From assembly GCF_014207985.1 (NCBI RefSeq), contig NZ_JACHMI010000001.1:9779001-9843000 (forward strand): a DNA stretch of 64,000 nucleotides, written 5' to 3'. Both the position numbers and the translations under genes were made by a program. Below are positions 52,602 to 62,444 of the stretch, one piece after another. The notes beneath the pieces were generated by a model. That model saw only the letters and a program-made list of their open reading frames with translations, searched no databases and was not told the origin of the DNA. Positions within the stretch are counted from its first letter, which is position 1, and every line of letters starts with the position of its first letter. The stretch is from Nonomuraea rubra. Its GTDB lineage: Bacteria > Actinomycetota > Actinomycetes > Streptosporangiales > Streptosporangiaceae.

Positions 52602-53542
52602 GGCAGCCTCGAGAACCACAACATCGACGTCGCCGCCGCGATCAACGCGAAGATCAGCCCCGCTCCCACGAACCACTGCCAGACCTCCTGCTGCTCGGTG
52701 CGGTAGCCGACCGACGTGCCGATGTCCTCGTAGACGGCCTGGAGCTCGTCGCCGCTGGCCGCCTCGTAGAAGCCGCCGCCCGCCGACTCGGCCAGGCCGC
52801 GCAGCGCGGGCCCGTCCACCGGCACCGGGACCTCGCGGCCCGACAGGCTGATGGTGCCGTCCGGCGTGCCGTACGCGATGGTGGTGACCGGGACGCCGCG
52901 CGTGGTCGCCTCGGTGGCCGCGTCGTTCACCGTGCGGCCGCTGGTGTTGGCGCCGTCGGACAGCAGGACGATGTGCGCGGGCGGCGCCTCCTCCTCCGAG
53001 TCGAGCGCGGCGATGGCCTCCAGCGAGGAGAAGACGGCCTCGCCGATGGCCGTGCCCGAGTCCATGCTGAGCCGGTCGAGCGCGCTGAGCACCGCCGGCC
53101 GGTCCGTGGTGGGCGGCACGGCGACGGACGCCGCCGAGGAGAACGCCACCAGCCCCAGGTTGAACCGCTCGGGCAGCCCCTGGACGAACTGCCTGGCAGC
53201 CTGCTTGGCCGCCTCGAACCGGTTCGGGGAGACGTCGGTGGCTCCCATGGACGCCGACACGTCGAACGCCACCATGATCGTCGCCCGTTCCCGTGGCACC
53301 TGCACCTCGGCCGTCGGCCGGGCGAAGCCCACCACGAGCAGTGCGAACATCAGCAGCAGTGCCGCCGCGGGCACGTGCCTGCGCCATCCCGGCCGCCGCG
53401 GTGCCACCTTGTCGAGCAGGTCGAGGTTGGTGAAGCGGACGGCGTAGGCGGTCCTGCTGCGCAGCGCCATGATCACGTAGGTGAGCGCGAGCAGGGCCAC
53501 CGGGATGAGCAGCAGCAGCCAGACGGGCGCGAGAAGCGTCAC
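52598..53542 (-). CDS. Membrane vWA protein (BatA-like)
   Basis: This 314-residue protein has TM segments near 6-26 and 58-75 and a C-terminal TM (about 286-308). They flank a vWA domain with MIDAS FDVSASMG (D94, S96, S98), DSGTAIGEA and VLLSDGANTSG. This is the usual partner of MoxR AAA ATPases and DUF58 proteins in a chaperone-like complex for protein maturation or metal insertion. It overlaps both neighbouring genes by four bases. Confidence 0.93.
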   Translation of the reverse strand: MTLLAPVWLLLLIPVALLALTYVIMALRSRTAYAVRFTNLDLLDKVAPRRPGWRRHVPAAALLLMFALLVVGFARPTAEVQVPRERATIMVAFDVSASMGATDVSPNRFEAAKQAARQFVQGLPERFNLGLVAFSSAASVAVPPTTDRPAVLSALDRLSMDSGTAIGEAVFSSLEAIAALDSEEEAPPAHIVLLSDGANTSGRTVNDAATEATTRGVPVTTIAYGTPDGTISLSGREVPVPVDGPALRGLAESAGGGFYEAASGDELQAVYEDIGTSVGYRTEQQEVWQWFVGAGLIFALIAAATSMLWFSRLP

Positions 53543-54576
53543 GCCGCGTCACCTCCTCCCTCTGGTGGTCGCCGCCCCCCGGACGGCGGCGACTCCTGGG
53601 TCCCGCTGCTCCGGCGGGACAACCGGTCCGGGGGTAGTCCCCGGCCGGGCGGGCCGGCCGCGCCCATCGGGGTGGCCGCGAGCGAAGCGAAGCGGCGCTG
53701 GCGCATGACGTGCTTGACCAGGTCGCGCACCCAGTCCCGGTCCGTACGCAGCCGCATGTGGGTGGCCCCGGCCCGGCGCAGCGCCTGCGCGATGGCGTCG
53801 CGCTGCCCGGCCGCGGCCTCGGCGTAGCGGCGGCGCAGCCGGGCACTGCCGGTGGCCACCTCGCGCCGCCGCCCCGTCTCCGGGTCGACCAGCGTGAGGA
53901 TGCCCACGTCCGGCAGCGTGAGCTCGCGCGGGTCGAGCACCTCCACGGCCAGCACCTGGTGCCGGGCGGTGAGCCGGCGCAGCGGCAGTTCCCAGGTCTC
54001 GGGGGTGTCGAGGAAGTCCGACACGACCACGACCAGGCCGCGGCGCCGTACCACCCGGCCGAGCTGCTCGGCCGCCACGCCGAGCAGCGGCTCGGCCACC
54101 CCCGGCGGGGTGCGGGGCAGCGCGAACGCCGCCTGCAGCAGCGCCATCAGGTGCGGCCGGCCCGTCCTGGCGGGCAGCGTCCTGACGCCGCCGCCGTGCA
54201 GCAGGTGGGCGCCGATGCGGTTGCCCGTCCGCTGGGTGAGGAAGCCGACGGAGGCCAGGGCGGACAGGGCCAGCTCCCGCTTCTCCATCGCCGCGGTCCC
54301 GAAGTCCATGCTGGCGGTGGCGTCCAGCAGCGCCCAGATCTCCAGCTCCCGGTCGGCGACCAGGTCGCGGACGTGCGGCTCGTTCGTGCGTGCGGTGACG
54401 TTCCAGTCCATCCGCCGCACGTCGTCGCCCGCCGTGTACGGCCGGGACTCCGCCGGTTCGCTGCCCGGACCTGGCACCAGGCCGAGGTGTTCGCCCTGGA
54501 GCAGTCCATCCAGCCTCCTGGTGATGGTCAGTTCGAGCCTCCGCAGCGCGGGCTCGGCGATCAGGTACGGCTTCAT
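53539..54576 (-). CDS. DUF58 family protein
   Basis: This 345-residue cytoplasmic protein has the DUF58 motif DDVRRMDWNVTARTNEPHVR and a vWA-like fold (ELEIWALLDATASMDFGTAA, GLVVVVSDFLDTPETW). The C-terminal 35 residues (after RQRRFASLAATPMG) are Pro/Gly/Arg-rich and coincide with two DNA hairpins (53568-53593 and 53600-53620), probably a late extension. It lies between MoxR and the vWA gene, overlapping both. Confidence 0.93.
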   Translation of the reverse strand: MKPYLIAEPALRRLELTITRRLDGLLQGEHLGLVPGPGSEPAESRPYTAGDDVRRMDWNVTARTNEPHVRDLVADRELEIWALLDATASMDFGTAAMEKRELALSALASVGFLTQRTGNRIGAHLLHGGGVRTLPARTGRPHLMALLQAAFALPRTPPGVAEPLLGVAAEQLGRVVRRRGLVVVVSDFLDTPETWELPLRRLTARHQVLAVEVLDPRELTLPDVGILTLVDPETGRRREVATGSARLRRRYAEAAAGQRDAIAQALRRAGATHMRLRTDRDWVRDLVKHVMRQRRFASLAATPMGAAGPPGRGLPPDRLSRRSSGTQESPPSGGRRPPEGGGDAA

Positions 54577-55580
54577 GCCACCGCGTCCTGACGCACGTCG
54601 TACCCCTGGGTCTCCTGGCTCGGCGCGATAACCGGCAGCGGTACGGCCGCCAGCACCCGGTCCACGATCTCCCTGGGCGTCACCCCGTCGGCCAGCGCGT
54701 CGAAGGAGAGCACGAGCCGGTGCGCCATGACGTCGTGCGCCAGGTCCCGTACGTCCTCCGGCAGCACGTAGTCGCGCCCCCGCAGCAGCGCCAGCGCCCG
54801 GCCGGCCGCCAGCAGGCCCAGCGTGGCCCTGGGGCTGGCGCCGAACGCCAGCAGCCGCCCGACGTCCCGCACCCCGTACCGCTCCGGGTCCCGGGTGGCG
54901 TAGACGAGGCGGACGGCGTACTCGGCGACCGCGTGGTGCACGAAGACCTCCTGGGCCCTGCGCTGCAGCGCGACGACGTGGGCCGGGTCGAGCACGGGCT
55001 GGGGCGACGGCGGGTCCACGCTCATGCGGTAGACGATCGCCAGCTCCTCCGATTCGCTGGGATAGTCGACGTCGATCTTCATGAGGAAGCGGTCGCGCTG
55101 CGCCTCGGGCAGGTGGTAGACGCCTTCCGACTCGATCGGGTTCTGGGTGGCCAGCACCAGGAACGGCGTCGGCACCTTGTACGTGACGCCGCCGATGCTG
55201 ACCTGGCGCTCGGCCATGATCTCCAGCAGCGCCGACTGCACCTTGGCGGGCGCCCGGTTGATCTCGTCGGCGAGCAGCAGGTTCACCATGACGGGCCCGA
55301 GCTCGACGTCGAACGACTCGGTGGACGGCCGGTAGATCCTGGTGCCGACGATGTCGGAGGGCACCAGGTCCGGCGTGAACTGGATGCGGGCGAACGTCCC
55401 CCCGACCACCGTGGCCATGGTCTCGGCGGCCAGCGTCTTGGCGATCCCGGGGACACCTTCGAGCAGGCAGTGACCCTTGGCGAGCACCGCCACGAGCAGC
55501 CGCTCGACCATCTGGTCCTGCCCGACGATCACTCGCTTGACCTCGAACAGGGCCCGCTCCAGCAGTGCGGGGTCGGTCAC
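54573..55580 (-). CDS. MoxR-type AAA+ ATPase
   Basis: This 335-residue AAA+ protein has Walker A GVPGIAKT (42-49), Walker B LLADEINRAP, sensor 1 LATQNPIESEG and arginine-finger region PEAQRDRFL. GTG 55580 overlaps the stop of the small secreted peptide gene (GTGA). The frame extends upstream through the peptide gene but without AAA homology. It probably works with the DUF58 and vWA proteins encoded next. Confidence 0.94.
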   Translation of the reverse strand: MTDPALLERALFEVKRVIVGQDQMVERLLVAVLAKGHCLLEGVPGIAKTLAAETMATVVGGTFARIQFTPDLVPSDIVGTRIYRPSTESFDVELGPVMVNLLLADEINRAPAKVQSALLEIMAERQVSIGGVTYKVPTPFLVLATQNPIESEGVYHLPEAQRDRFLMKIDVDYPSESEELAIVYRMSVDPPSPQPVLDPAHVVALQRRAQEVFVHHAVAEYAVRLVYATRDPERYGVRDVGRLLAFGASPRATLGLLAAGRALALLRGRDYVLPEDVRDLAHDVMAHRLVLSFDALADGVTPREIVDRVLAAVPLPVIAPSQETQGYDVRQDAVA

Positions 55581-55723
55581 GGCTGCACGCTCCCCTTGTA
55601 GCAGTCGTCCACGACCACGCGTAGCTCCAGAGCGGTCGGTTCCGGGTCGGCGAACGCGGCGCTCGCGGTCATGAGCAGCCCGCCGGCGGCGAGCAAAACA
55701 AGAGCGAAACGTGATGTACGCAT
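55577..55723 (-). CDS. Small secreted peptide, 48 aa, at the head of the MoxR operon
   Basis: ATG 55723 follows GAGG at five bases. The product starts MRTSRFALVLLAAGGLLMTA with a cleavage site at AFA-DP, and a mature part of 23 residues (DPEPTALELRVVVDDCYKGS then VQP) with one cysteine. Its TGA overlaps the MoxR GTG. It may be a secreted peptide, a truncated former lipoprotein-like gene or mainly a coupling leader. Confidence 0.6.
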   Translation of the reverse strand: MRTSRFALVLLAAGGLLMTASAAFADPEPTALELRVVVDDCYKGSVQP

Positions 55724-55835
55724 GAATTCCTCGTCCCTCGTATCGGCTTACGCCATATGTCATCAAGCGACCGCGAAAACCGGCGTAACCGCCGCCTTTA
55801 CACGATTTTTCGGTCGTTGGGGTTAGACCTCCGAC

Positions 55836-56731
55836 ATGACGCCCATCCAGCGCTACCTCGCAGAAGAGGTCGCCCTCGACCACGTGGACGGCCTGATCCC
55901 CCGCCGCGAAGCGCTGCGGCGGCTCGCCCTGCTCGGTCTGGGCCTCCCCGCGGCCACGGCCCTCCTCACGGCCTGCGGTGCCCCGCCGGAGTCCGCGGCC
56001 CCGGAGTCCCCCGCCCCCTCCTCCCCTGCCGCGTCAGCCACGCCGTCCCCGTCGGGCAGCCCGCCCGGGCCGTCGCCGCTGCCGACGGAGCCGATCACGT
56101 TCGCCGGGCCCGAGGGCACCACGCTGCAGGCCGCCTGGGCCGCCGCAGAGGACCCGAAGGGCGCGGTGCTGGTGATCCACGAGAACCGCGGCCTGACCGA
56201 CCACATCCGCTCGGTCGCCGGCCGCCTGGCCGCCAGCGGCTACTCGGCCCTGGCGCTCGACCTGCTCTCCCGCGAGGGCGGCACCGCGACGTTCGCCGAC
56301 AGCGCCCAGGCCACGGCCAGGCTCGGGGAGATCGACGACGCGCGGTTCGTGGCCGACATGAAGGCGGCGGTGGGCGAGCTCGCCAGGCGCGCCGATGGGG
56401 CGAAGCTCGGCATGATGGGCTGCTGCTGTCGTCGGCCGAGCCGCGGCTGTCGGCCGCCGTGCCCTTCTACGGGCCGCTGCCGGAGAACGCCGACATGACC
56501 GGCACCAAGGCGGCCGTCCTCGGGGTGTACGCCGAGCAGGACGACCGGGTCAACGCCACCAGGGACGCCGCCGAGGCCGCGCTGACCGGGGCGAAGCTCA
56601 CGCACGAGCTGGTGACGTTCCCCGGGGTCGGGCACGCGTTCTTCAACGACACCGGGCAGCGTTACAACGCCGAGGCGGCGGCGCAGGCGTACGAACGCGT
56701 CCTGGACTGGTTCGGCCGCCACCTGGCCTGA
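55836..56731 (+). pseudogene. Broken dienelactone hydrolase-family lipoprotein
   Basis: The N-terminal half reads as a Tat/lipoprotein-like precursor (RREALRRLALLGLGLPAATA, LLTAC) followed by a DLH fold (TFAGPEGTTLQAAWAAAEDP, GAVLVIHENRGLTDHIRSVA, KAAVGELARRADGAKLGMMG). At about 56415 the frame changes, and the rest (LLLSSAEPRLSAAVPFYGPL, GVGHAFFNDTGQRYNAEAAA) continues in another frame to 56731. The missing stretch is where the nucleophile motif (GFCFGG type) belongs, so a short deletion removed the catalytic Cys and broke the frame. Confidence 0.85.
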
Positions 56732-56760
56732 CCAGAAAGCCTCCGCCTGACCTGACGCGA

Positions 56761-56794
56761 GAGGACGGCCACCCCCTGAGGGATGACCGTCCTC
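56761..56794. terminator. Hairpin between convergent genes
   Basis: GAGGACGG (56761-56768) pairs with CCGTCCTC (56787-56794), 29 bases after the stop of the broken hydrolase and 15 beyond the end of the M14 gene. Confidence 0.55.
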
Positions 56795-56808
56795 AGCCGG
56801 TCAGGTGA

Positions 56809-59800
56809 TCAGTCGAGAAGGTGCCTCATCACCTTCCTGAGCGCCGCCGCCTGCTCGGCCGCGCTCCCCAGCTGCTCCACCCCGAACCCCAGCAGCACCG
56901 TGTCCCTGGTGGCCACGGCGGCCGTGGTGTCGGCCTGGTCGCGGGCGAAGTCGCCGGCGCCGGTCGGGCTGCCCGGCGGCGGGCCGGGGATGGCCCACGG
57001 CCCGAGCCCCGTCTCGAAGCCCTCGGACTCGACGGCGGTGCCGCCCACGACGACGCGGGTGTCGTCCACGAACGCGCCCACCCCGCCGGTGCCGGGGTCG
57101 GTCACGTAGCTGATCGACACCTCGACCTGCTGCCCGGCGTACGCGGACAGGTCGAAGGCGACCTGGTGCCAGCCGCCCGTGTCAGGGCCGGTGGTGAACC
57201 GGTTCCACTGGCCCGTGGTGCCGGTCGGCGTGCAGGGGTTGCCCGGGGTCAGGTAGTGCAGCAACCACGGGTGCTCCTCCAGCAGGAACCCGGCCTCGCA
57301 CTCGGCCGGCACGCCGGTGTCGGTGCCGCCGTTGAGGTCCGGCAGCGTCGTCCAGTTGTCCTGGCCGACGGTGTGGGCCTCGACGATGACGTTGTCGTAG
57401 CTCTCCTCGGTGTCGAAGGAGAGCTGGAAGGCCAGCTGCGGCTGCTGCGCGGCCGTCACGGAGCCCAGGTCGATCGTCCTGGTCAGCCGCATGTACGAGT
57501 CGTCGGCGTGCGGCCCGGCGACGTACCACTCGCCCTCGACCGGGTCGAACGGCCCCGGCGTGCCGAGCTGGTAGTCGGCCGCCGGCGTACCGGTGAACCT
57601 CGGGAAGTCCGTCCCCATGGGGAGCAGGACCCCGGCCTCGTCCAGCGGGTTGTCCGCCGTAGCCGGCCCGCCGAACGTGCCGCCGACCCCGGCCAGCGGG
57701 CCCGTGCCGGTGAAGCCGCTGGGGTCGGCGCGCGGGATGCGCCCGGCGACGCCCAGGTAGTACTGGGTGAAGTCGTCGGCCAGCAGCAGGCACTCGTCGA
57801 ACAGGCCCTCGATGGTGGTGACCACGCAGTCGCCGTCGGGGTTGCCGTCGATGCCGTAGTAGATGCCGCCGACGATGGTGTCGAGAATGCCGTAGTACGC
57901 GGCGGTCTCGCCGGTGTAGAGGAGCTTGCCGCCCTCGTTCAGGTAGTCGCGGACGGAGATGGTCAGGTCCTGCTGGGACCGCTTGACGTCGGCGTCGGGC
58001 AGGTTGCCGAGCGGGGTCACCGTGACCACGTCCTGCTGGTCCATGGACAGCCGGTTGTCGCCCAGCTCCCACACCAGGCCCTTGAAGTGCGAGAGCACTC
58101 CGAGGTGGTGCGGCACGCCCTGGGCGTCCACGTCCCACGTCTCGGAGCCGTACCCGGCCGCCTTCAGCGCCTGCTGGTACGTGGCGGTGTACTTGGGCGC
58201 GGTCACCGACGCCGGGTAGTCGGGGTTGAAGCCCGTGTAGTCCTCGTTGGCCATCACCAGCACCTTGGCCTTGGAGTCCTTGGCCAGCGTGTAGGTGAAG
58301 CGGCTGCTGGAGACGGTGCCGGTGCCCGCCTTGAAGCCGGTGAACCAGACCTCCACCCTGTCACCGGGTTTCGCGCCGCTCACGGTGCCCCGGTACTCGG
58401 CGAAGTACAGGTCGTTCTCGTCGCCGTACCGCTCGCCGCCCTTCCACTCGCTCACGGACCTGGTCCGGGTCGGGCCGCCGTTGATGCGGTAACGCAGCGC
58501 CTTGGCGCCCAGGGACCGGCGCGCGATGACCGCCACCGGCTGCGGGTCGCCGTAGGAGACGCTGAAGGAGTCCGGCCGGAAGTCCGGCACGGTGCGCCCG
58601 ACCACGGAGACCGGCTTGTCCGGCGTGTGCACGGACTTGGCGGTGGCGACGGCCAGGGGGACGTTCATCAGGAACTCCTCCTGGATCAGCCGCTCGTCGT
58701 CGGGGAAGGTGAAGCCGAGGCCGCCGGCGCAGGTCTCCGCCGTCCACTCGTCGTCCGGGTACTTCGCCGCCGCCGCCTCACACGTGGACATCTCGGGCGT
58801 GATGGACAGGGCGCCGCGTACGTTCGTCGTGTGCCCGTCGGTGTCGCCGTTGGTGGTGTAGAGCTCGGCGCCGATGTCCGGGTCGTACGTCGGCACGGCC
58901 GGGGTGGCGTCGTCGCCCAGCAGGGCCTCGAAGATCAGGTCGTCGGGCGCGGGGGTGGCCTGCTGCCAGCTGATCCCGTACAGCAGCAGCATGGCGGCCG
59001 AGTGGTAGTTGATCAGGTAGGTGAACTTCACCCGCCTGGTCAGGTCGTCGTACGCCGCGGTCTCCGGCTCCGAGCGCGCCGCCGCGCCGCGGTAGGTCTG
59101 GCTGGAGAACAGGCTGGAGGAGCCCTCGTCGTCGTAGCGCCACTTGTAGGGGAAGTTGCGGTTGAGGTCGACCCCGTCGTTGCTGGTGATCTGCCCGTCG
59201 CCGTCGTTGTCGCGCAGGTTCTTGCGCCACAGGCGGTTGCCGTCGGTGAACGTGTAGTCGTAGCCGTCGGGATTGGCGACCGGCAGGAACCACAGCTCGG
59301 TGGTGTTGACGAGCTGGGTCAGCTCGGCGTTGCTCCCGTAGCCGTCGAGGAAGTGGTGCAGCAGCCGCCGCACCATCTCGGGGGTGATCCACTCGCGGGC
59401 GTGCTGGGTGGCCGAGTAGAGGATGGCCCGGCGGCTGCCGTCACGCAGCTTGCGGGCGTCCTTGGTCACCTTGATCGCGGTGATCGGCGTGCCGTTGAGG
59501 CTGTTGCCGAGGTTGACGACCTTGGCGATGCCGGGCTTGGCGTCGGCCGCGGCAATGATCTCCTCGCGGATGCCGCCGGCCCCCGCGTACCTCTTGAACA
59601 CCCCGTCGGCCTGCCGGGCCGCCCGGGCGCTGGCGGCCTGGGTCCTGAGGGTGACACCCTGCCCGGCGAGCCTGTCGGCCAGCGCGGCGGCCAGGATGAC
59701 CTCGACGGTGACCTTGCCGTCCGCCCGCTTGACGATCCGCATCTCCTCGCGGTCCACGCCGGCGGCCACGAGCGTGGCCAGCTGGTCCGAGGTGAGCTCG

Positions 59801-59922
59801 CCGGTATAGACGAAGACCCCGTCCGGCCCCGCCGGGGGCTTCGGCACCGCCGAGGCGGGCGAGATCGTGAACGAGCCGAGTAACAGGAGCGTGCCGGCGA
59901 GCATGATCAGTATGCGCTTCAT
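56809..59922 (-). CDS. Large secreted M14 zinc carboxypeptidase
   Basis: ATG 59922 follows GGAGG. The 1037-residue exported protein has a signal peptide (MKRILIMLAGTLLLLGS, PASA-V), an N-terminal pro-region and an M14 domain (about 110-450). Zinc ligands H174 and E177 are in TQHAREWITPE, with DLNRNFPYKW, NYHSAAMLLLYG and SITPEMSTCE for later site residues. A long C-terminal part includes a ThuA/immune-inhibitor-like region (KAKVLVMANEDYTGFNPDYP) and a final beta-sandwich (GGWHQVAFDLSAYAGQQVEV). It is probably secreted for protein degradation. The peptidase residues are intact. Confidence 0.92.
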   Translation of the reverse strand: MKRILIMLAGTLLLLGSFTISPASAVPKPPAGPDGVFVYTGELTSDQLATLVAAGVDREEMRIVKRADGKVTVEVILAAALADRLAGQGVTLRTQAASARAARQADGVFKRYAGAGGIREEIIAAADAKPGIAKVVNLGNSLNGTPITAIKVTKDARKLRDGSRRAILYSATQHAREWITPEMVRRLLHHFLDGYGSNAELTQLVNTTELWFLPVANPDGYDYTFTDGNRLWRKNLRDNDGDGQITSNDGVDLNRNFPYKWRYDDEGSSSLFSSQTYRGAAARSEPETAAYDDLTRRVKFTYLINYHSAAMLLLYGISWQQATPAPDDLIFEALLGDDATPAVPTYDPDIGAELYTTNGDTDGHTTNVRGALSITPEMSTCEAAAAKYPDDEWTAETCAGGLGFTFPDDERLIQEEFLMNVPLAVATAKSVHTPDKPVSVVGRTVPDFRPDSFSVSYGDPQPVAVIARRSLGAKALRYRINGGPTRTRSVSEWKGGERYGDENDLYFAEYRGTVSGAKPGDRVEVWFTGFKAGTGTVSSSRFTYTLAKDSKAKVLVMANEDYTGFNPDYPASVTAPKYTATYQQALKAAGYGSETWDVDAQGVPHHLGVLSHFKGLVWELGDNRLSMDQQDVVTVTPLGNLPDADVKRSQQDLTISVRDYLNEGGKLLYTGETAAYYGILDTIVGGIYYGIDGNPDGDCVVTTIEGLFDECLLLADDFTQYYLGVAGRIPRADPSGFTGTGPLAGVGGTFGGPATADNPLDEAGVLLPMGTDFPRFTGTPAADYQLGTPGPFDPVEGEWYVAGPHADDSYMRLTRTIDLGSVTAAQQPQLAFQLSFDTEESYDNVIVEAHTVGQDNWTTLPDLNGGTDTGVPAECEAGFLLEEHPWLLHYLTPGNPCTPTGTTGQWNRFTTGPDTGGWHQVAFDLSAYAGQQVEVSISYVTDPGTGGVGAFVDDTRVVVGGTAVESEGFETGLGPWAIPGPPPGSPTGAGDFARDQADTTAAVATRDTVLLGFGVEQLGSAAEQAAALRKVMRHLLD

Positions 59923-60242
59923 CGCGCCTCCGAGAAGAAGCCCCCGAATGCCGCTAGGGATGCCCGCAATGTCCGTGTATGTGGCGGGCTTGTCAATCAC
60001 TGCGGCCACATCCGGTCAAAGTTCAACCAGATAGCGATCGCAGGCGTATGACCACGCGAACGGCCAAGCATGCGCGCGTCACGGCGAGGTGGCGGTGAGG
60101 CGGCGGAGCGTCCCCCTGGAAGGCCGCCGGCGCGGGTCGGCGGGTGGGGTGTGGTGGGCTTGCCGTAAAGAAAAAACGGGCTGCCCAAAGGAGCAGCCCG
60201 TCCAAGAAGGGCTGCCCAAAGGAGCAGCCCGTAAAGGAACCC
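59923..60242. other. 320-bp intergenic region between glyS and the M14 gene
   Basis: Its right third holds the twin terminator of glyS (60171-60230). The left part should contain the M14 gene promoter, but I see no clear boxes. No gene is apparent. Confidence 0.6.
60171..60230 (-). terminator. Tandem intrinsic terminators of glyS with a U-tract
   Basis: Two copies of the same hairpin (GGGCTGC-CCAAAGGA-GCAGCCC) lie at 60209-60230 and 60177-60200, the second extended by one pair. On the minus strand the distal one is followed directly by six T residues (60176-60171). This is a canonical Rho-independent terminator, duplicated. Confidence 0.93.
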
Positions 60243-61628
<1,386 letters not shown>

Positions 61629-61722
61629 TTTGGTTGATTCTCTTTCCGGCTGGAGGTCGGCGAGGGAAATTGGTGAGATCCCAGCTTAGGGGACGGGCAC
61701 CCGCTCTCGCGCGGGAGTAATG

Positions 61723-62010
61723 CTACGCCCCGTCCCGGGTGTAGACGTCCTCGAACGCACTGGGCTCGTTCAGCATCAGAATCATCAGCGGATACATCAC
61801 CATTCGGGCGGCGGACAACGCCCTGCGATAGAAGCCGGCGCCCTCCCATTCCGTCACCAGAGCCCACAGATTGGGCTCGTCCACCGAGCGGGACAGCCGG
61901 CCCCGCTGGTAGCCGGGCTGGCTGGCGAACGTGTCGAGGATGGTGTGGCCCTGCTTGACGAAATCTTGGGACTGGGACTCTGGAACGGTGTATCGGATCA
62001 CGGCGAGCAC
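61723..62010 (-). CDS. Antibiotic biosynthesis monooxygenase-domain protein
   Basis: This 95-residue ABM-fold protein (ferredoxin-like) starts MLAVIRYTVPESQSQDFVKQ and contains GYQRGRLSRSVDEPNLWALV and TEWEGAGFYRRAL. Such small proteins act as cofactor-free monooxygenases, heme-related enzymes or of unknown function; no biosynthetic cluster is present here. Start GTG 62010. Confidence 0.87.
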   Translation of the reverse strand: MLAVIRYTVPESQSQDFVKQGHTILDTFASQPGYQRGRLSRSVDEPNLWALVTEWEGAGFYRRALSAARMVMYPLMILMLNEPSAFEDVYTRDGA

Positions 62011-62096
62011 GCGACCAGCCTAAAGGCGCTGGCCGCGCGTGTGTCCCCGAAAACTTTCACGAGCGCCGGCCGCCGGGACTCCCGTAGGCTCTGGGA

Positions 62097-62435
62097 GTGG
62101 CCCCTGACAACAAGCAGCCCCAGGGCGAGCGGTTCTTCACGCCGGGCGCGACCGGCTTCCGCAAGGCGGTCGAGCGGCGCAGCGCGGTGCCGATGACGTT
62201 CCTGTTCACGCAGGTGCCCCGGTGGGTGGCGCCGGCCCTGCTGGTGATCCTCCTGCTGGCGGGGTTCGCCGTGACCAACCCGCTCGGCGGGGTCGCCGTG
62301 CTGCCGGTGCTGGCCTTCGTGGGGTGGCTGGCCTACCTGTCGTGGCCGTCCCTGAGCGTCAGCGGGAAGGTGTTGCGGGTCGCCATGCTCACCTTCCTGG
62401 TGCTCCTGGTGGCGACCCGCTTCGGGGCCTTCTAG
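62097..62435 (+). CDS. DUF6703 family membrane protein
   Basis: GTG 62097 encodes 112 residues: a basic N-terminus (GERFFTPGATGFRKAVERRS) and three hydrophobic segments (about 43-61, 64-84, 92-108) ending FLVLLVATRFGAF. This is the DUF6703 pattern, unknown function. The stop codon lies across a 10-bp tandem repeat at the convergent junction with the aldehyde dehydrogenase gene. Confidence 0.82.
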   Translation: MAPDNKQPQGERFFTPGATGFRKAVERRSAVPMTFLFTQVPRWVAPALLVILLLAGFAVTNPLGGVAVLPVLAFVGWLAYLSWPSLSVSGKVLRVAMLTFLVLLVATRFGAF

Positions 62436-62444
62436 GGCCTTCTA
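62425..62444. repeat. Exact tandem 10-bp repeat across two stop codons
   Basis: GGGCCTTCTA occurs at 62425-62434 and 62435-62444. The first copy contributes TA of the DUF6703 stop TAG (62433-62435), and the second ends with the reverse complement of the aldehyde dehydrogenase stop (62442-62444). Confidence 0.97.

Noticed and set aside
61723..62010. Part of an antibiotic biosynthetic cluster
   Set aside because: The ABM domain is common in housekeeping contexts and there are no biosynthetic genes around.
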